DNA of 64,000 nucleotides from Culex pipiens pallens. Lineage: Eukaryota > Arthropoda > Insecta > Diptera > Culicidae. The DNA lies in the NCBI RefSeq assembly GCF_016801865.2, contig NC_068938.1, positions 49,793,889 to 49,857,888 on the forward strand, in the 5' to 3' direction. Below the pieces are notes generated by a model. The model saw nothing but the letters and a program-made list of their open reading frames with translations, was not told the origin of the DNA and did not search any database. Shown here one piece after another: positions 34,581-46,245 of the stretch. Position numbers and translations under genes: made by a program. Every line of letters starts with the position of its first letter. The stretch's first letter is position 1.

Positions 34581-35929
34581 ATAATATTTTTAATAGAAAT
34601 TGCAAAATAATTAATGGAGCTTTTTTAGACACTTAAAAATATCTTTAAAAAATTTAACATGATTACAAATATTATATTTTAATAAATTAATGTTAAGCTA
34701 ATGGTTCAAAATTTATAAACAGTCGTGAAACAAGTGGTGGAAACTTTTTTCCAGGCAACTTTCTGTGGACTGTAGACAAAAATTTTTGGTAAATGTTGTT
34801 TAATGATTTTATTTTGTGTTTCTGTAAAAAGTGCTCCGAGTAAAGAAGTCTCTAATAACTCGATTACCTTAGATTGGGGTGAATTTGGACTTAATTCCGA
34901 ATAGGGACCGTAGTTCATAGGAAATTTAATAGCTTCAAATCTGGAAATTGCTGCAAGAGTTCAATGTTAGAACTTGTTCAATCGATAGATAATTTACAGA
35001 AAACAGATTTTTATTCAAAATTCTAAAATGAATAAAATGATTTTTGAAACATTCCCATGACCAAGCCGAAAACTAACGTCAACATCATAACCAGCCTTTC
35101 GTCTGCTGTACCCAAATCTTGTCATCACAGCTCAATTTTCTACGACTGCTTTCGGTACATCGTCATCTCTGCCGGCTGCTGCTGACGTCATTCCAAATTT
35201 CCACCGGGTCGATTTTCCCCAGCTCTTTCATGAAGAGGCCACCGCCAAAGCCGTCGACGTTCTGATTTGAAATTCTGTGAATGAATCTGAATCTTTAAAA
35301 GGCAAACAACAGTCATGGCGTATCTTCTTTTTTCTACTCCAAAACCCAGCAGCTGTGGTAAGGTTTGCTACTTCTGGTCGACCACAAAAAAGAGCCACTA
35401 CGAGCCATAGCCGTGAGCCCGAATTTAGGGATCTTGTCTTTGTGACGGTTGGTGCTTCCCAGCCAGGAGCTTTCGAGAGGGTGCTTTTTCCTCGCTACAC
35501 ACACGGAAAGGTATGTTGCTCCCTGCATCCATTATTCATGGCGCACACATGGCGAAATAATCCGATTCAACATGACCGACCGGATAGAGGTGTGTGAGTG
35601 TGTGTGAGCGTGAGTGGGAGGGTTTAGGATTTTGGAAAGTTTTTCATCCTCTCAACGTTATTGGCATATGTTTGCTGAAAGTGGAATTTTCAACCAAAAC
35701 CAGTATAAATTAAATAAATATTTGCACTAAGCAGTCAGCTATGCCGGATAAAGCAAACCGAACTATCCTCGGAAAATAAAATCAGGACTGAGGAGTCAGT
35801 TATCAGTATTGGCGACTCCGGCTCCTGGAGAATTAGCAACTCCGACTCCAGCTCTAAAAAAAAAACTCTTTCAATTATGCTATCAGCTTGGAATAATCGG
35901 AACTACAGTATGAATCTTTTCAGTTTTTG
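34581..35929. other. Intergenic DNA with unique block and CRE site
   Basis: Bases 35090-35640 are GC-richer and unique and contain TGACGTCA at 35183-35190. A 106-codon plus ORF (35277-35597) has no domain. A GTGTGAGTGTGTGTGAGCG stretch is near 35590. Confidence 0.35.
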
Positions 35930-36680
35930 CCTTCCTCACCTCAATGAGGAATGAGGAAAGGCTATAAAATCATTCGAAAAATGAACTTCTTCATTCGACC
36001 TCGTAGACCCACCTTAACGTATACCTATCGACTCAGAGACCAATTCTGAACAAATGTTTGTGCGTGTGTCTGGATGTGAGTCCGTGCACCGAAAAATATG
36101 CACACGATTATGTCCGGACTGGCTGAACCGATTTGGACCGATTTGGACCGTTTTGGTCTCATTCGATCCGTCTTGGGGTCTCACAAAACCCTAGTTAATA
36201 TTATGAAGTTTAGAAAAGTACTTCAAAAGTTATGCTAAAAAAAAGATTTTAGCTAAACTTCCGAAGATTGTAAAAAGGGTGGTTTTTGTAAGAAAACCCG
36301 CCATGCTATACATTTTTAGAAAGGTATTTAAAAGACCTTTCCAACGCGTACAAAAGATTGAAGATCTGACAAACCCATCAAAAGTTATGAGCACTTAAGT
36401 GTTATTTATATACTTTTTGAGGCCAGATCTCAAATATTTTAATGAAAAAGTTGTCCGGATCTATCATGCGGCCCATCGTTGGTAATCAAAAGACCTTTCC
36501 AACAAGCCCAAAAGATTTAAGATCTGACAACCCTATCAAAAGTTATAAGTACTTTAATGTTTTAAATAAACTTTTTCACAGATATTTTGATAAAAAAATG
36601 CGAGGAAGAACCAACCATCTAACGGTGGATCAAGTAAAGTTTTTTACAAGTTATTGCTCTTAAAAGCATTTGAAAACGAT
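35930..36680. repeat. High-copy mosquito-type interspersed repeat
   Basis: It begins with a small hairpin (CTTCCTCACCTCAATGAGG) followed by AGGAAAGGCTATAAAATC and a body with repeated phrases (CAAAAGACCTTTCC and AGATCTGACAA each occur more than once). I recognise this kind of sequence as very common in culicine genomes but cannot name the family or fix the right boundary. Confidence 0.5.
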
Positions 36681-36850
36681 GTGCACATTTTACAACTGAG
36701 TAGATCGCTCCGAGCGGCGTTTCATAATTACCTATTGTCTCGGTATTTGCAAAATAGTTCTAGCTGTCTAAATGCTTATGCGCCCTTTTCAAATGTTGCT
36801 CCACATTTTAGGTCTATTAAATTCTTTTAGTTTTTTAATAGTAGTTTATG

Positions 36851-37160
36851 CAACAAGTTGCAAAAAGAGGATTTTTTCAGCACGAGTCGTACATTTATCC
36901 AACGAGGTTCACCGAGTTGGATAAATACGAAGAGTGCTGAAAAAATCAAGTTTTGCAACGAGTTCCATACAACATTTTTTGCAATTCTTAAAAACACACA
37001 CTGAGTGAAATTTTAAGTCAAATTTTCATGTATTTTGTCAATAAATCGTTTAAATAAAAAAAAATGTTGAAAAGTGTTACTTTTCGAAACAAGTGCTGAA
37101 AAGTTCAACTTTTCAGCACCCATTTGAGTGCTGAAAAGTAGAACTTTTCAGCATTTATTT
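36851..37160. repeat. Cluster of hairpins
   Basis: Bases 36857-36964 form a stem of about 50 base pairs: ATTTTTTCAGCACGAGTCGT pairs with the block at about 36920-36950. Two further small hairpins built from GTGCTGAAAAGTT lie at about 37093-37160. Probably a foldback element; the ends are not defined. Confidence 0.55.
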
Positions 37161-37402
37161 GGAAAAGTGTTGCTATTCGATTCTGTTATTTTTGGTACAG
37201 AAAAGTAGGCTATTTCGTCGTTCAAGAATGACAGGAAAAGTGAGTAGTTTACGACGGAATTGCAAAAATATTTTTTTATAGAATTTTTAAGGTTTATCTA
37301 TTCTATTGAAATGTTTGTTGTTTTTTTTTATACAAAAAGACTTGAATTATGGAAACATCACACGTACAGGAAGTGGTGTTTTCATATCTTTTTCTACGGT
37401 AA

Positions 37403-38437
37403 CCCGGGCAGACGGTAATAACAAAGTTAATAATATTTCAATAACAAATCCTGTTAAAATAACAAAAAGTGTTATTATTTAATCCTGAAGTTCAACTTCA
37501 AGAAGAAAAAATTATAACAATTTCTGATAAAATAACAAAATTTGGTATTGAAGTGATATTATATTGAAAATGTTTAATAACACGCTAATAAGAGGAATTG
37601 TTATACATTTCAAAAACTCTCCAAATAACAAAATTTGTTATTCGTTCGGTATACTGACTTAGAAATAAAATTACCATAAATCGCACAAATGGAAAAGTTT
37701 CTAAGTGTCCATAACACAATCTGTTATTATTTTTTCTTTTGTTAAATATGTTTAGATATTTGGGATAATTTTGACCAATTTCGTCAGAGTCATTATTTTG
37801 GCCATGAAATGGGGTCCTTAAGCTAAAATTATTCTAAAAAGTTGAAATTTTGAAAGTTGATTTTTTTAATTATTTGATATACCCCCTAAAGGACTTTGTT
37901 TAAAATGGTTTGAACTATGGGATAATTTTGACCAATTTCATCAGGGTCAATATTTTGGCCATGAAATGGGGTCCTTAAGCTAAAATTATTCTAAAAAGTT
38001 GAAATTTTGAAAGCTGATTTTTTTTAATTATTTGATATACCCCCTAAAGGACTTTGTTTAAAATGGTTTGAACTATGGGATAATTTTGACCAATTTCGTC
38101 AGGGTCATTATTTACGCCATGAAATGGGGTCCTTAAGCTAAAATTATTCTAAAAAGTTGCAATTTTGAAAGTTGATTTTTTAATTATTTGATATACCCCC
38201 TAAAGGACTTTGTTGTTGAATAACAAAATAACAAATCTTGTTATTCTTTCATGATTCCTTCTGTGTTATTGGTTTGTTATTGAAATAACAACAACAACAG
38301 TTTAAGTTATTCTTCGAACAAATTTTTGTTATTGATTTTTGTTATTTTAACAACTAATCCGATCATCCCAATAACATATTTCGATCTTCTCACAATATCA
38401 AAAACTAACCTTCCCAAGTTATTTCCGTCTGCTCGGG
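37403..38437. mobile_element. Non-autonomous element with CCCG-GCAGACGG ends and a threefold 160-base tandem core
   Basis: The left end CCCGGGCAGACGGTAATAAC is inverted at the right end (CCCGAGCAGACGGAAATAAC). Inside, a block of about 160 bases starting TGGGATAATTTTGACCAATT occurs three times (about 37757, 37917 and 38077). AATAACAA and GTTATT motifs are dense towards both ends, so the outer thirds are also partly self-complementary. There is no coding capacity. Target duplication and superfamily are unclear. Confidence 0.7.
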
Positions 38438-39718
38438 AACAGATTGATTATTTGTTTCTCTTAAGGTTAGCTTGATGTAATACGTCGCATGCATTTCAAC
38501 GTGTACCCTTACATATTAACCAAAGTTTACATCTTGTGGAAAGTTACCAACTGATGACTTTGATAGTCATAATAATTTCTTTGTCATAAAGTTCAAAGGA
38601 AAATTCACGTTTTCCTCCTTGCTCTCCGGAAACACTTCAAAAGTGTTCACAGCAGCACAAAACTATTTCTAGAATTTCTTTGCAACTGGTCAAGCCTTCT
38701 TACGTGTGTTAGCGAATTTTATCCGACTTGGAAAACCGTCAGCTTCTAAATCAAGTGCTAAACCACGGCGGGAAAACCTCGCCCATAAGTCATGATTACA
38801 TCCAAAGCTCAGTACGAGAAGGGGGATTATTTTTAGCCTCGCAGGGTCCAAATTTAGATTGCGCCTTCTTTTTATGATCAATCTAAGTAGAGCTTGCCTT
38901 GGCCGTCCGGTTTCAAGACCTACACGAGAGCCTTGGAGGAGGTAGGAGAAATCGAGAACATTAAACCGGCACAACCTTTGACCAAGAAGGATGAGGAGGG
39001 CCTCTCCGGTTGGTACGTGAGCCAGGACACGGTCGTCGGTCTTTTCTGGTCCGGTTTTATTACGAGGAATGAGAAAATAGCTCATCATCACGCAACCGGG
39101 CCAAATATAAAACCCGGTGGTTATTTTTGGAATCATGAGCCGGCAATTATTGAGGTGGATTTTTGTTTTACGAAGGATAGCGTGATATATTTTTTATTTT
39201 CAAAGTAAAGTTTCCCCATTATTATGAAATTACCGATTTGAGCAACGGATACTCCCAAGTACTTAAGTTGAACATATACCGGAGGATGAGCTACCTGTCG
39301 GATTTCAGCACATTGGATCACTAATGCTCAGTAATGGAAATAAAGCAATATTAGTACAGTCCTAGGGACACTGTTATGACATGGATCTGTGGAAAGGTGT
39401 CGTGCTGAGAGCGACTCGACGTCGGTTTCATTTGAACTACGCAGTAGGTTTCACGGAATTGCGATGCAAAAGTGCCTGTGCAGAGGAAGGGTTGCCAGTT
39501 TTAAAACTGAAACCGAAATGAAGAATTTTTGCAGTTGAATGTTTTTCCTGAAAATAATAACAAATGTATGACGACATGTAAAATATTTTTTCCATGAGCC
39601 ATGAAAAGTACCGGGCCGCATTTACGAAGCAGACTCAGTGGCTATTTCTCAACTTAATGATAACATGTTAAGGTTAATGTTAACATTCCATAGGTCACCT
39701 TCCCTAAGGTGTCATGAT
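38438..39718. other. Intergenic DNA with an unassigned GC-richer patch (38690-39200)
   Basis: A 148-codon minus ORF (38690-39136) and a 104-codon plus ORF (38894-39208) overlap antisense. Neither shows a domain I recognise, and the minus frame has no splice context. It may be a fragment of an old element. The remainder is unremarkable. Confidence 0.3.
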
Positions 39719-39730
39719 AAGGTTTGTGTT

Positions 39731-41147
39731 CACTCAGTCACCAGCCAGCGACAAGTTAAGACGTGTTTTGCTCGTGGTGTCATCTCGCGTGCTTGGAAGT
39801 TTTTGACAGATGGAGGTGGAGGAATCCTCCGAGGAGGAAGATTTTCGTCCCGTCCGCGGGAATCGGAAGCGGAAGAAGTCCAGCGAGGTCACTGGAATCG
39901 GCATCGAAGGAGAAAAAGTTGAGAAGACCCTGCTCAACAACAACAAGTTCAGCCCGCTAGCGGATAACAAAAACAACAACAATGCCAGCCCAGCAGGAGG
40001 GGACGCTCCGGCGGTTCCACCACCCGGCCAGTCGGCAGGTAAACAAAAGCAACCATCTTTGGTGGTGAAGAACACCACGGATTTTTACAAGCTCGTGGCG
40101 ATAGTGGAAAGTTGTAAATTAGGTTTCAAACCGATTTACAAACTAACTCGATTTGGAACCAAGGTGACCTGCTTCTCTGTCAAAGATTTTGACAAGTTGC
40201 AAGAGCTACTCAAGAAGAAGAAAGTGGAATTCTACACCCACGATCGGCGGAGCGAACGAAATCATCGGGTGGTTCTTCGTGGTTTTCCTGATGAACTGAA
40301 ACCGGACGAGGTCAAGTACCTTCTGAAGAGGGATCTCAAGCTGGACGCGCTGGAGGTGCATATCATCAATCGGAAGGAAAAGTCCACCGTGGATGAAACT
40401 CCGTACATTGTGGTCTTCCCCTAAGGGATACACCAATCTGAAGAAGCTCTCTGCAATGAAAGTTGTGGCAAGCACTATCATCCGGTGGGAGGCCTACCGG
40501 AACAAGCGGCCGAACGTGACCCAGTGCAGGAACTGCTTGCAGCTGGGTCATGGAACCAGGAACTGTCACCTGAAAGGCAGGTGCAACAACTGTGGGGGTC
40601 CCCACAAGACGGACGAGTGCAAAGTCCAAGAAGCCAATCCGAAGCGGTGTGCCAACTGCTCTGGAGCCCACGATGCCACGGACCGCAGCTGCCCCAAGCG
40701 TGCGGACTTCATCCGGAGGCGCCAGCAGGCGTCGAAACCGAAACCGCCGGCAAGGAAGGCGGAGAAGCAGAGTCCAGCAGTTCCGGCGTTTACGCCGGCG
40801 GAGTTCCCTCCGCTGCCGGGCGCAGTTCCGGACGGAAAATCCAAGGATCGCCCTCGTCCCGCAGGAAGCAGCCAAGGTGGCCCCCGAGACGGTGGAGCCA
40901 CGGAGAAGGAAGCCGGGGAGGTACTCTACAGTTCGGCTGAGCTGTGGGGGATTTTCTCCGAGTACATCGGCAGGTTCAAGACCTGCAAGACCCGCTTGGA
41001 CCAAGTAACCCTCGTCAGTTACATGATCTCCAAGTATGGAATTTAAGGAGTTTTTTTTGTTATTATATATTGTTTTACTGATCCTCGGTCCCAACCTGGT
41101 CACAGCACCTAAAAGGACCTAATAAAAATAAGTTAAGAAAAAAAAAA
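39731..41147 (+). mobile_element. ORF1-only (half-LINE) Jockey-type retroposon with target duplication
   Basis: The 12-base AAGGTTTGTGTT lies at 39719-39730 and again after the A tail (to 41157). Between them are a short 5' UTR starting CACTCAGTCACC, one gag-type ORF, and a ~100-base 3' UTR (GGTCCCAACCTGGTC and AAAAGGACCTAATAAAAATA) with poly(A). No endonuclease or reverse transcriptase is present between ORF1 and the 3' UTR. The intact duplications show it was inserted in this form. A related 3' UTR is at 56232-56303. Confidence 0.8.
39810..41046 (+). pseudogene. Jockey-type ORF1 (gag-like nucleic-acid binding protein), one-base frameshift
   Basis: The ATG at 39810 gives an acidic then basic N-terminus (MEVEESSEEEDFRP). 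A Pro/Asn linker and a pre-C2HC-type domain follow (TRFGTKVTCFSVKDFDKLQ, KKVEFYTHDRRSER). One extra base in the C run at 40419-40422 creates the stop at 40422-40424; the reading continues in the next frame to 41046. That part has three zinc knuckles: C-x2-C-x4-H-x4-C (CRNCLQLGHGTRNC), C-x2-C-x3-H-x4-C and C-x2-C-x3-H-x5-C. A conserved-looking ORF1 end follows (SSAELWGIFSEYIGR to ISKYGI). Full-length ORF1, about 411 codons. Confidence 0.85.
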
Positions 41148-41157
41148 GGTTTGTGTT

Positions 41158-41285
41158 GATACCTTGATACCTTCTCTATACTAAGCAGTCGAATCCAGAA
41201 GGAAAAAGATCACCGTTGTGTTGATCCGAGTCGGAAGTTGAACCCCGATCTACCGGTTACAAGGCGGAAGAATTACTACTAGATA
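41158..41285 (-). mobile_element. Partial SINE, Thr-tRNA-like family
   Basis: On the minus strand CTTCCGCCTTGTAACCGGTAG, GGGGTTCAA and TTCTGGATTCGA match the SINE at 48594-48780 in order. The half-LINE target duplication abuts its 3' side. The 5' part (box A) is not preserved. Confidence 0.65.
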
Positions 41286-42141
41286 CTGTCTAGTTACATA
41301 GGCTACTTTAATTTTAGCAGTTTTGAATTGCTCATTTAAAAAAATTGACTCAAAAACAAAACTGTAAAAATGTCAACCAGCAAAACTGGCACCACTGCCA
41401 CACCTTAAACTACAGAAGCGCCATACATTTTCCACGAATCAACACAATGCGGACACGCTCTTGTTTGCGTTACTCGGAAAAGGAGCGTTTGTGTCTAAAA
41501 ATAGAACTTCCTCATTTTCCTCCGCCTAACACATCCCCCTTCCCACTCGCACACATACACCCACACTGGCTCTGTAAGCTTTATTACCGGTGGCTGCCGC
41601 TAGCTTTTCACACTTTTCACCTTTTCCTCTACCCATTGGCATTGTCTAATGTTTTGCGCGTGGGTGGTTGAGTATGTGTGTGCGAGTTCCTGGGAGCGTG
41701 ATGTCGACGATTAATTTATGCTTTCACACCGTTATCATTACCAACCCCCTTCTATCCTCGTGTCATTAACGGGGGCCCCAACAATGATGTGACATTTGTG
41801 CTGTGTGTGTGTGGGTGGACAGTAAAGGACACTTTGGAACGCAAGCAAAAGTCATCCGAAGAGCCCGAGAAATCCGAGAATCACTGATGAGCTTTTGCCG
41901 TCCTTAATCACACCTGGAGTGTGTGTGTGTTATAAGCAGGAAATGTCTCCAGTATGGTGAGAAAAACGTGTTAGAGTCGCGGAATGGTATTTCACGAAGA
42001 AACTTCTGGATGAGACAGGTGTGAATTTCGGACCAGTGATTGAGCATGGATCATTTAGCAATGACCCTGGAAGACGGACCGTGTGTCTGGCGATGTTGTT
42101 GGGTAATGACGTAGATTAGATGTAGAAAATCAACACAAATA
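41286..42141. other. Intergenic DNA, GC-richer unique block
   Basis: No gene supported. Contains GTGTGTGTGTG tracts near 41800 and 41920 and a CACACATACACCCACAC stretch near 41550. Confidence 0.35.
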
Positions 42142-42830
42142 TAGAGCAATTCCAGAGTTTTTTTTTTCAAAAGGTCTTATAAGCTATTGTCTTTCATATG
42201 TTTAAAGGACCTAATAAAAAAAAGTCGAGAATTTCAGCCCAATACAGTAATACAGGATTTTTTAACTCGACCCTCACCAATATCAATGAACTTTTCTAGC
42301 CATGTTATCCTAGGCTCACACAGAAAAAAAACAATTCTCGTAATCGTGAATTAAGTTCACGAATGTGAGAACCACGAAGGAATTTATTCATGAGTATGGT
42401 GCATTTGCACTATAAACGTGCATATATTCCTTCGTGGTTCTCGTGGTAACACTGTGTTGTTGAATTCGACAACATGGAATTTTTAAAAAAATCGTCAACA
42501 TGTTTCCCGATTTTGAACAACAATGTTATCGATTTTGAAAACATTTGCAGCGAAATCGAGAAAAATGTTGACGATTTTGGAAACATTTCCATGTTGCCGA
42601 ATTCAACATCACAGTGTAACAGGATTTCTATCCGTGTATATGGAGAAAGTTGCAGTCGAAAATTACATTTCAAAATGGCGTAAATTGTTCGAATAATTTT
42701 GTTCATCGTGAAATAAAGATTACTGTGTCTCGAAGCCATTGCATCGTATCAAAAAGTGGTCAAAAGGCAAGAAACTTGCAGGATGGGGTTGCTGAAAAAA
42801 TACACTGAAAACAGTAAGATTGTCACTGAA
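42142..42830. mobile_element. Family E fragment carrying an internal foldback
   Basis: GAGCAATTCCAGAG at 42146, a degraded family E outer region to about 42312, and GCATCGTATCAAAAAGTGG at about 42740 delimit it. Between them, 42446-42620 is an inverted repeat: TAACACTGTGTTGTTGAATT is mirrored by AATTCAACATCACAGTGTAAC-type sequence. The two ORFs predicted here lie in this hairpin and are not genes. Confidence 0.55.
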
Positions 42831-43711
42831 TATACTTTATGCATCTGCAATAATTAGGACCACTCTTTGGTTCGAGCTAGAAATGGTTCGGCCCAACCAT
42901 TTCAAGTTACTCAAAAATAGAGCTGGAGGAGAACAACTAAAATTGAAAACAGATTAATTGATATAATTGATAGTAAATCGTTTTCCGTAAAAGCATTTTT
43001 TCCACAATATCATCCCATCAATCTGACTGCCATTGAAACAAATTGAATGCCAACGGTCATTTCCACTGTTCAAAGGATACAAATGTCAGAACATTCACAC
43101 TTCATTGATCCTCGCGGGCTTGAGCTTCGAATCTGACATTTCAAAAGGGCAAAGTCGAGATATATTAGGAGATTTCCTTTAATATTTGACTTAACCTAGC
43201 TGAATTTTATTTTCATTGTATCAGCTCATTACATGTCCACAATATTTTTTCTCGAAGTTTTCACAAAACTCATTTTAATTGTTAGTTCCAATGATTTTTG
43301 TTCCGTTTAATCACGTGCCACATCGGAATGGGTTGAAACGGGTTATGTTGCCGGAGTGCGGAACCACCACCATCGCCGGGTGAACCCCGTTGACCTTTTC
43401 AGGACTCTGACCGATGTGGAATAATGGCTTTTTGATTCCCGGTAACGGGCCTGTAGTGCCCGGCCATCATTACTTTATCGCACTCTGAATGGCCGAGGGC
43501 GGTGAGCACACAATTATTTTCCATGCCTCACTCCCAATGACGTCCACCCACGCGTTTTTTTGAGGTTCGCTTTTGATAATGGGTGGCGGCACGGGTTATG
43601 ATGGATCGCCGATATGACGCCTGTTGATTTTTGTCGGTTTACTTTTCGTGATGCTGAGAGGAGTTGAATGCCAAAGGTTATTTTTTTATGTTTGTGTAAT
43701 TGGATTATTTA
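42831..43711. other. Intergenic DNA
   Basis: Bases 43290-43640 are GC-richer and unique; a CpG-containing patch at 43320-43520 stands out. No ORF with recognisable content. Confidence 0.35.
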
Positions 43712-43717
43712 TTATTA

Positions 43718-44690
43718 TTGTTACGCTGTCCACTTTGTAAGCGGATGATCATGGGTTTCGATTCCCATCTGATCCAACTAGAGGTGGGCAAAACCGCTAT
43801 TTTTAAGAAGCCGCTCTTTTTCGTTCGTTCGTTAAAAAGAGCCGCTCTTTTGAACGGCTCTTTCGCTCTTTTTCAAAATTTGGATGCATTTTTTTAAGAA
43901 TCTTGTGATTTTATAAGGTGTTTTACATTGGCCTTTTACAAATTATTTGATAAAAAAAATAAACTGAAAAAGAGAATATGCCCTTGAAAACCACAGGTCT
44001 TGGCGGTATCTATGTCAAGATTTCTACTCGAATATAAACATTCGAGTAATTGAATGGCATCCAAACTTAAATCTAGGAGTTTGGAAAAATTGCTATTAAT
44101 TTTAAAATTGCGTTTATTTCTGCAAGAATTTAACTTATGCTGATATTTTATTTGGAGAAAACATTCTGTGAACACTTTTCTACATTCTGATTTAATTGAT
44201 AAAGTCTATTAACACTAAAGCTTAATCGGACAAAAAGATTTATTTTTATTCCAAAATCTCTAAATTATTCAGTAGATTTTTGGTAATGTTTTACAAATTA
44301 TGCAATTTGAAATGCTTAAATTTGTATTCCGGTAATACTTTAATGTACAATCAGTTGTAAAGTGAAAAGTTTTTTTTCATGTTGTTTAAAAAATCATTTA
44401 CTTTTGGGAATAATTTTTATAACCATTGAAATATTTGAAATTGCATGTTCAATTCTCAAAAACAGATTTAATACTTATATTTTTGGAAATTCAATGAATA
44501 ATTTTTATAACAAACATCAAGCCATCTTGAGCCGGTTCTTTCAAAAGACCGATGTTTAAAAAAGAACCGCGGTTCTTTTTTTGTGCGGCTCGCTCTTTTT
44601 TGCCCACCTCTAGATCCAACCTTCCATCGGATGGGGCCGTTAAGTCATACCAGGTGTGGGAGACATCTCCATTCTATAAAAACAAACAAC
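43718..44690 (+). mobile_element. SINE (tRNA-derived) split by a hAT-type element
   Basis: Bases 43718-43778 hold an anticodon-arm-like region and box B-like GGGTTTCGATTCCC. Bases 44613-44690 continue with CTTCCATCGGATGGGG, as in the SINE body at 30053-30080. GATCCAAC is duplicated around the insert. The tail is A-rich (AAAAACAAACAAC). Box A appears lost, so this copy is 5'-truncated. Confidence 0.65.
43779..44612. mobile_element. Non-autonomous hAT element
   Basis: The terminal inverted repeats TAGAGGTGGGCAAAA and TTTTTTGCCCACCTCTA have the hAT-type GGTGGGCAAA core. The eight-base duplication GATCCAAC (43771-43778 and 44613-44620) is the hAT size. The subterminal regions are rich in CCGCTCTTTT/AAGAGC motifs. 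The 834-base interior is AT-rich with no transposase. Confidence 0.85.
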
Positions 44691-44699
44691 ACATAAAAT

Positions 44700-44895
44700 C
44701 AAGCCTGCTTCGGTGGACTTCCTGGCGGCGGTTGGATTCGCAATCCAAAGGTCGTCAGTTTGAATCCTGGGGCGGAAGGTTCCTTGGAGTAAAAAGAGGT
44801 TTGGGTGCTCTACCCACTTTGGACTCCTTGGTTCGAGCAGAAACTTTCAATAGAATCCACAAAAGACCTGGGGTCGATAAAGTGGATGATTTGAT
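44700..44895 (+). mobile_element. tRNA-related SINE
   Basis: CGGTGGACTTCCTGGCGGC resembles the second tRNA-like part of the SINEs at 55079 and 61558, followed by a TTGGATTCGCAATCCAA anticodon-like arm and box B-like CAGTTTGAATCCTGG. The body differs (GGTTTGGGTGCTCTACCC). It ends near GATTTGATTTGATCGATG. Confidence 0.6.
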
Positions 44896-46176
44896 TTGAT
44901 CGATGAATTTTATTACAAACGAAAAAAAATGTAAACAAAAGCAAATTGAACGATAAAACAAAACAATCTGCATTTATGAGAAAAATATTATTTATAAATA
45001 ATTACAACCTTTTCGCATACAGCAAATCAATCAAAAATTCTGATCACAAATATGCAAATGAGCGATTCTTCGGCTCCTTTTCAAAAAATTCCAAGTTTTT
45101 TTCAGCGTTTTGGCTGTAGTGCCACAATTAAAGTAGAAACCCTCCAATGTTATTACATATTTGAAAAGATAATTGATTTTCCAACATAGAAATGACATGC
45201 ATAATGAACAATATTATACCTGTGCTTTTCCTGAAATGAAAATGTAGCGTGACGGGACAACATCGTAAAACTGGAATTTTAAAAGGCACACCAAAAAAAT
45301 CGACACAGTTTTGCCAGATTGATTTTTTAAAACTTTTGCTCTTCTACACATTATCACAAATTGAAAAACGAATCTTTTGCTCCTTGAACTGAAAGATTTG
45401 GTTGAGATTTGAGTTTTTGCCAGCCATTTCTTTTCGTGACGGGACAACGAAAGGAGCAGATTTATGAAAAAACTCCTCTCCCATTCAATGACTTGCAGAC
45501 TTTATTTGGTCAATATTTTTGGCATTTCAGATAAGAAAACGCATTTAAAGCACATTGCAATTATTAGATCATAATTAAAATGAAATTTTTCATATAAAAA
45601 ATCACATTGAAAATTGAAAAAAGTGACATTTTGGTGTAGCTTCGCTAAAAATCGGTCAAATAGTCCCTTTCCAATTAATTTACCATGGACAGCACCAGTA
45701 ATGAGTAATATTTAATGTTGTTTCCACTGAGATGATTCATTTAATCACAATTTACTGCAAAGGGGGCAGTTTATGGATGGGCCCAATAGTTACTCAAAAA
45801 TACTTGCTAACTTGAAGATCTGACCAAGTGCCTTATTTCACGATCCGGCCCACTTCAAATTTCAAGCAGCACTTGAGAAAGCAGTTATAAAGTTTTACCA
45901 CCTGGAAACACTTGTAGTTCGGTAGACTATGTTATGACTGGATAGGCTGGCTTTAATTCAATTAATGTATTTCAATGACGAACAGGTTCAAAAATCAATC
46001 TCTTAATGAGCAATATCTCCGCTCCCAAAATACACTTTGTTTACATTTTACAACGGTAGCTCAATGTCCACCCCGCACAAGTTCCAGCTTATCGCTAGGA
46101 ACCACGCAAAGAGTTGAGCCCTAATCCGTCCAAAAGCGTTTGATAACAAACTGGCACTTGTCGCGAGCATTACTCG
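44896..46176. other. Intergenic DNA upstream of the P450 gene
   Basis: No second gene is seen. AT-rich to about 46000, then a more mixed 200 bases leading into the P450 promoter. CAAACTGGCACTTGTC near 46146 is unique. Confidence 0.4.
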
Positions 46177-46202
46177 AATATTTTACCAGACCAGCTTCAG
46201 TC
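46177..46202 (+). promoter_or_regulatory. Candidate core promoter of the P450 gene
   Basis: A TATA-like AATATTTTA (46177-46185) precedes an arthropod initiator TCAGTC (46197-46202). The spacing is slightly short. A start here would give a 5' UTR of about 47 bases before the ATG at 46246. Confidence 0.35.
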
Positions 46203-46245
46203 TGCTGCGGGCCGGCACACCTGAAAATACGTGACTTCAAACGTG

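Noticed and set aside
38690..39208. 148-codon minus and 104-codon plus ORFs
   Set aside because: Antisense overlap and no recognisable family; possibly an old element fragment, not enough for a gene call.
42410..42739. 109-codon minus ORF and antisense 69-codon ORF
   Set aside because: Both lie in an inverted repeat (42446-42620) within a family E fragment, which keeps both strands open.
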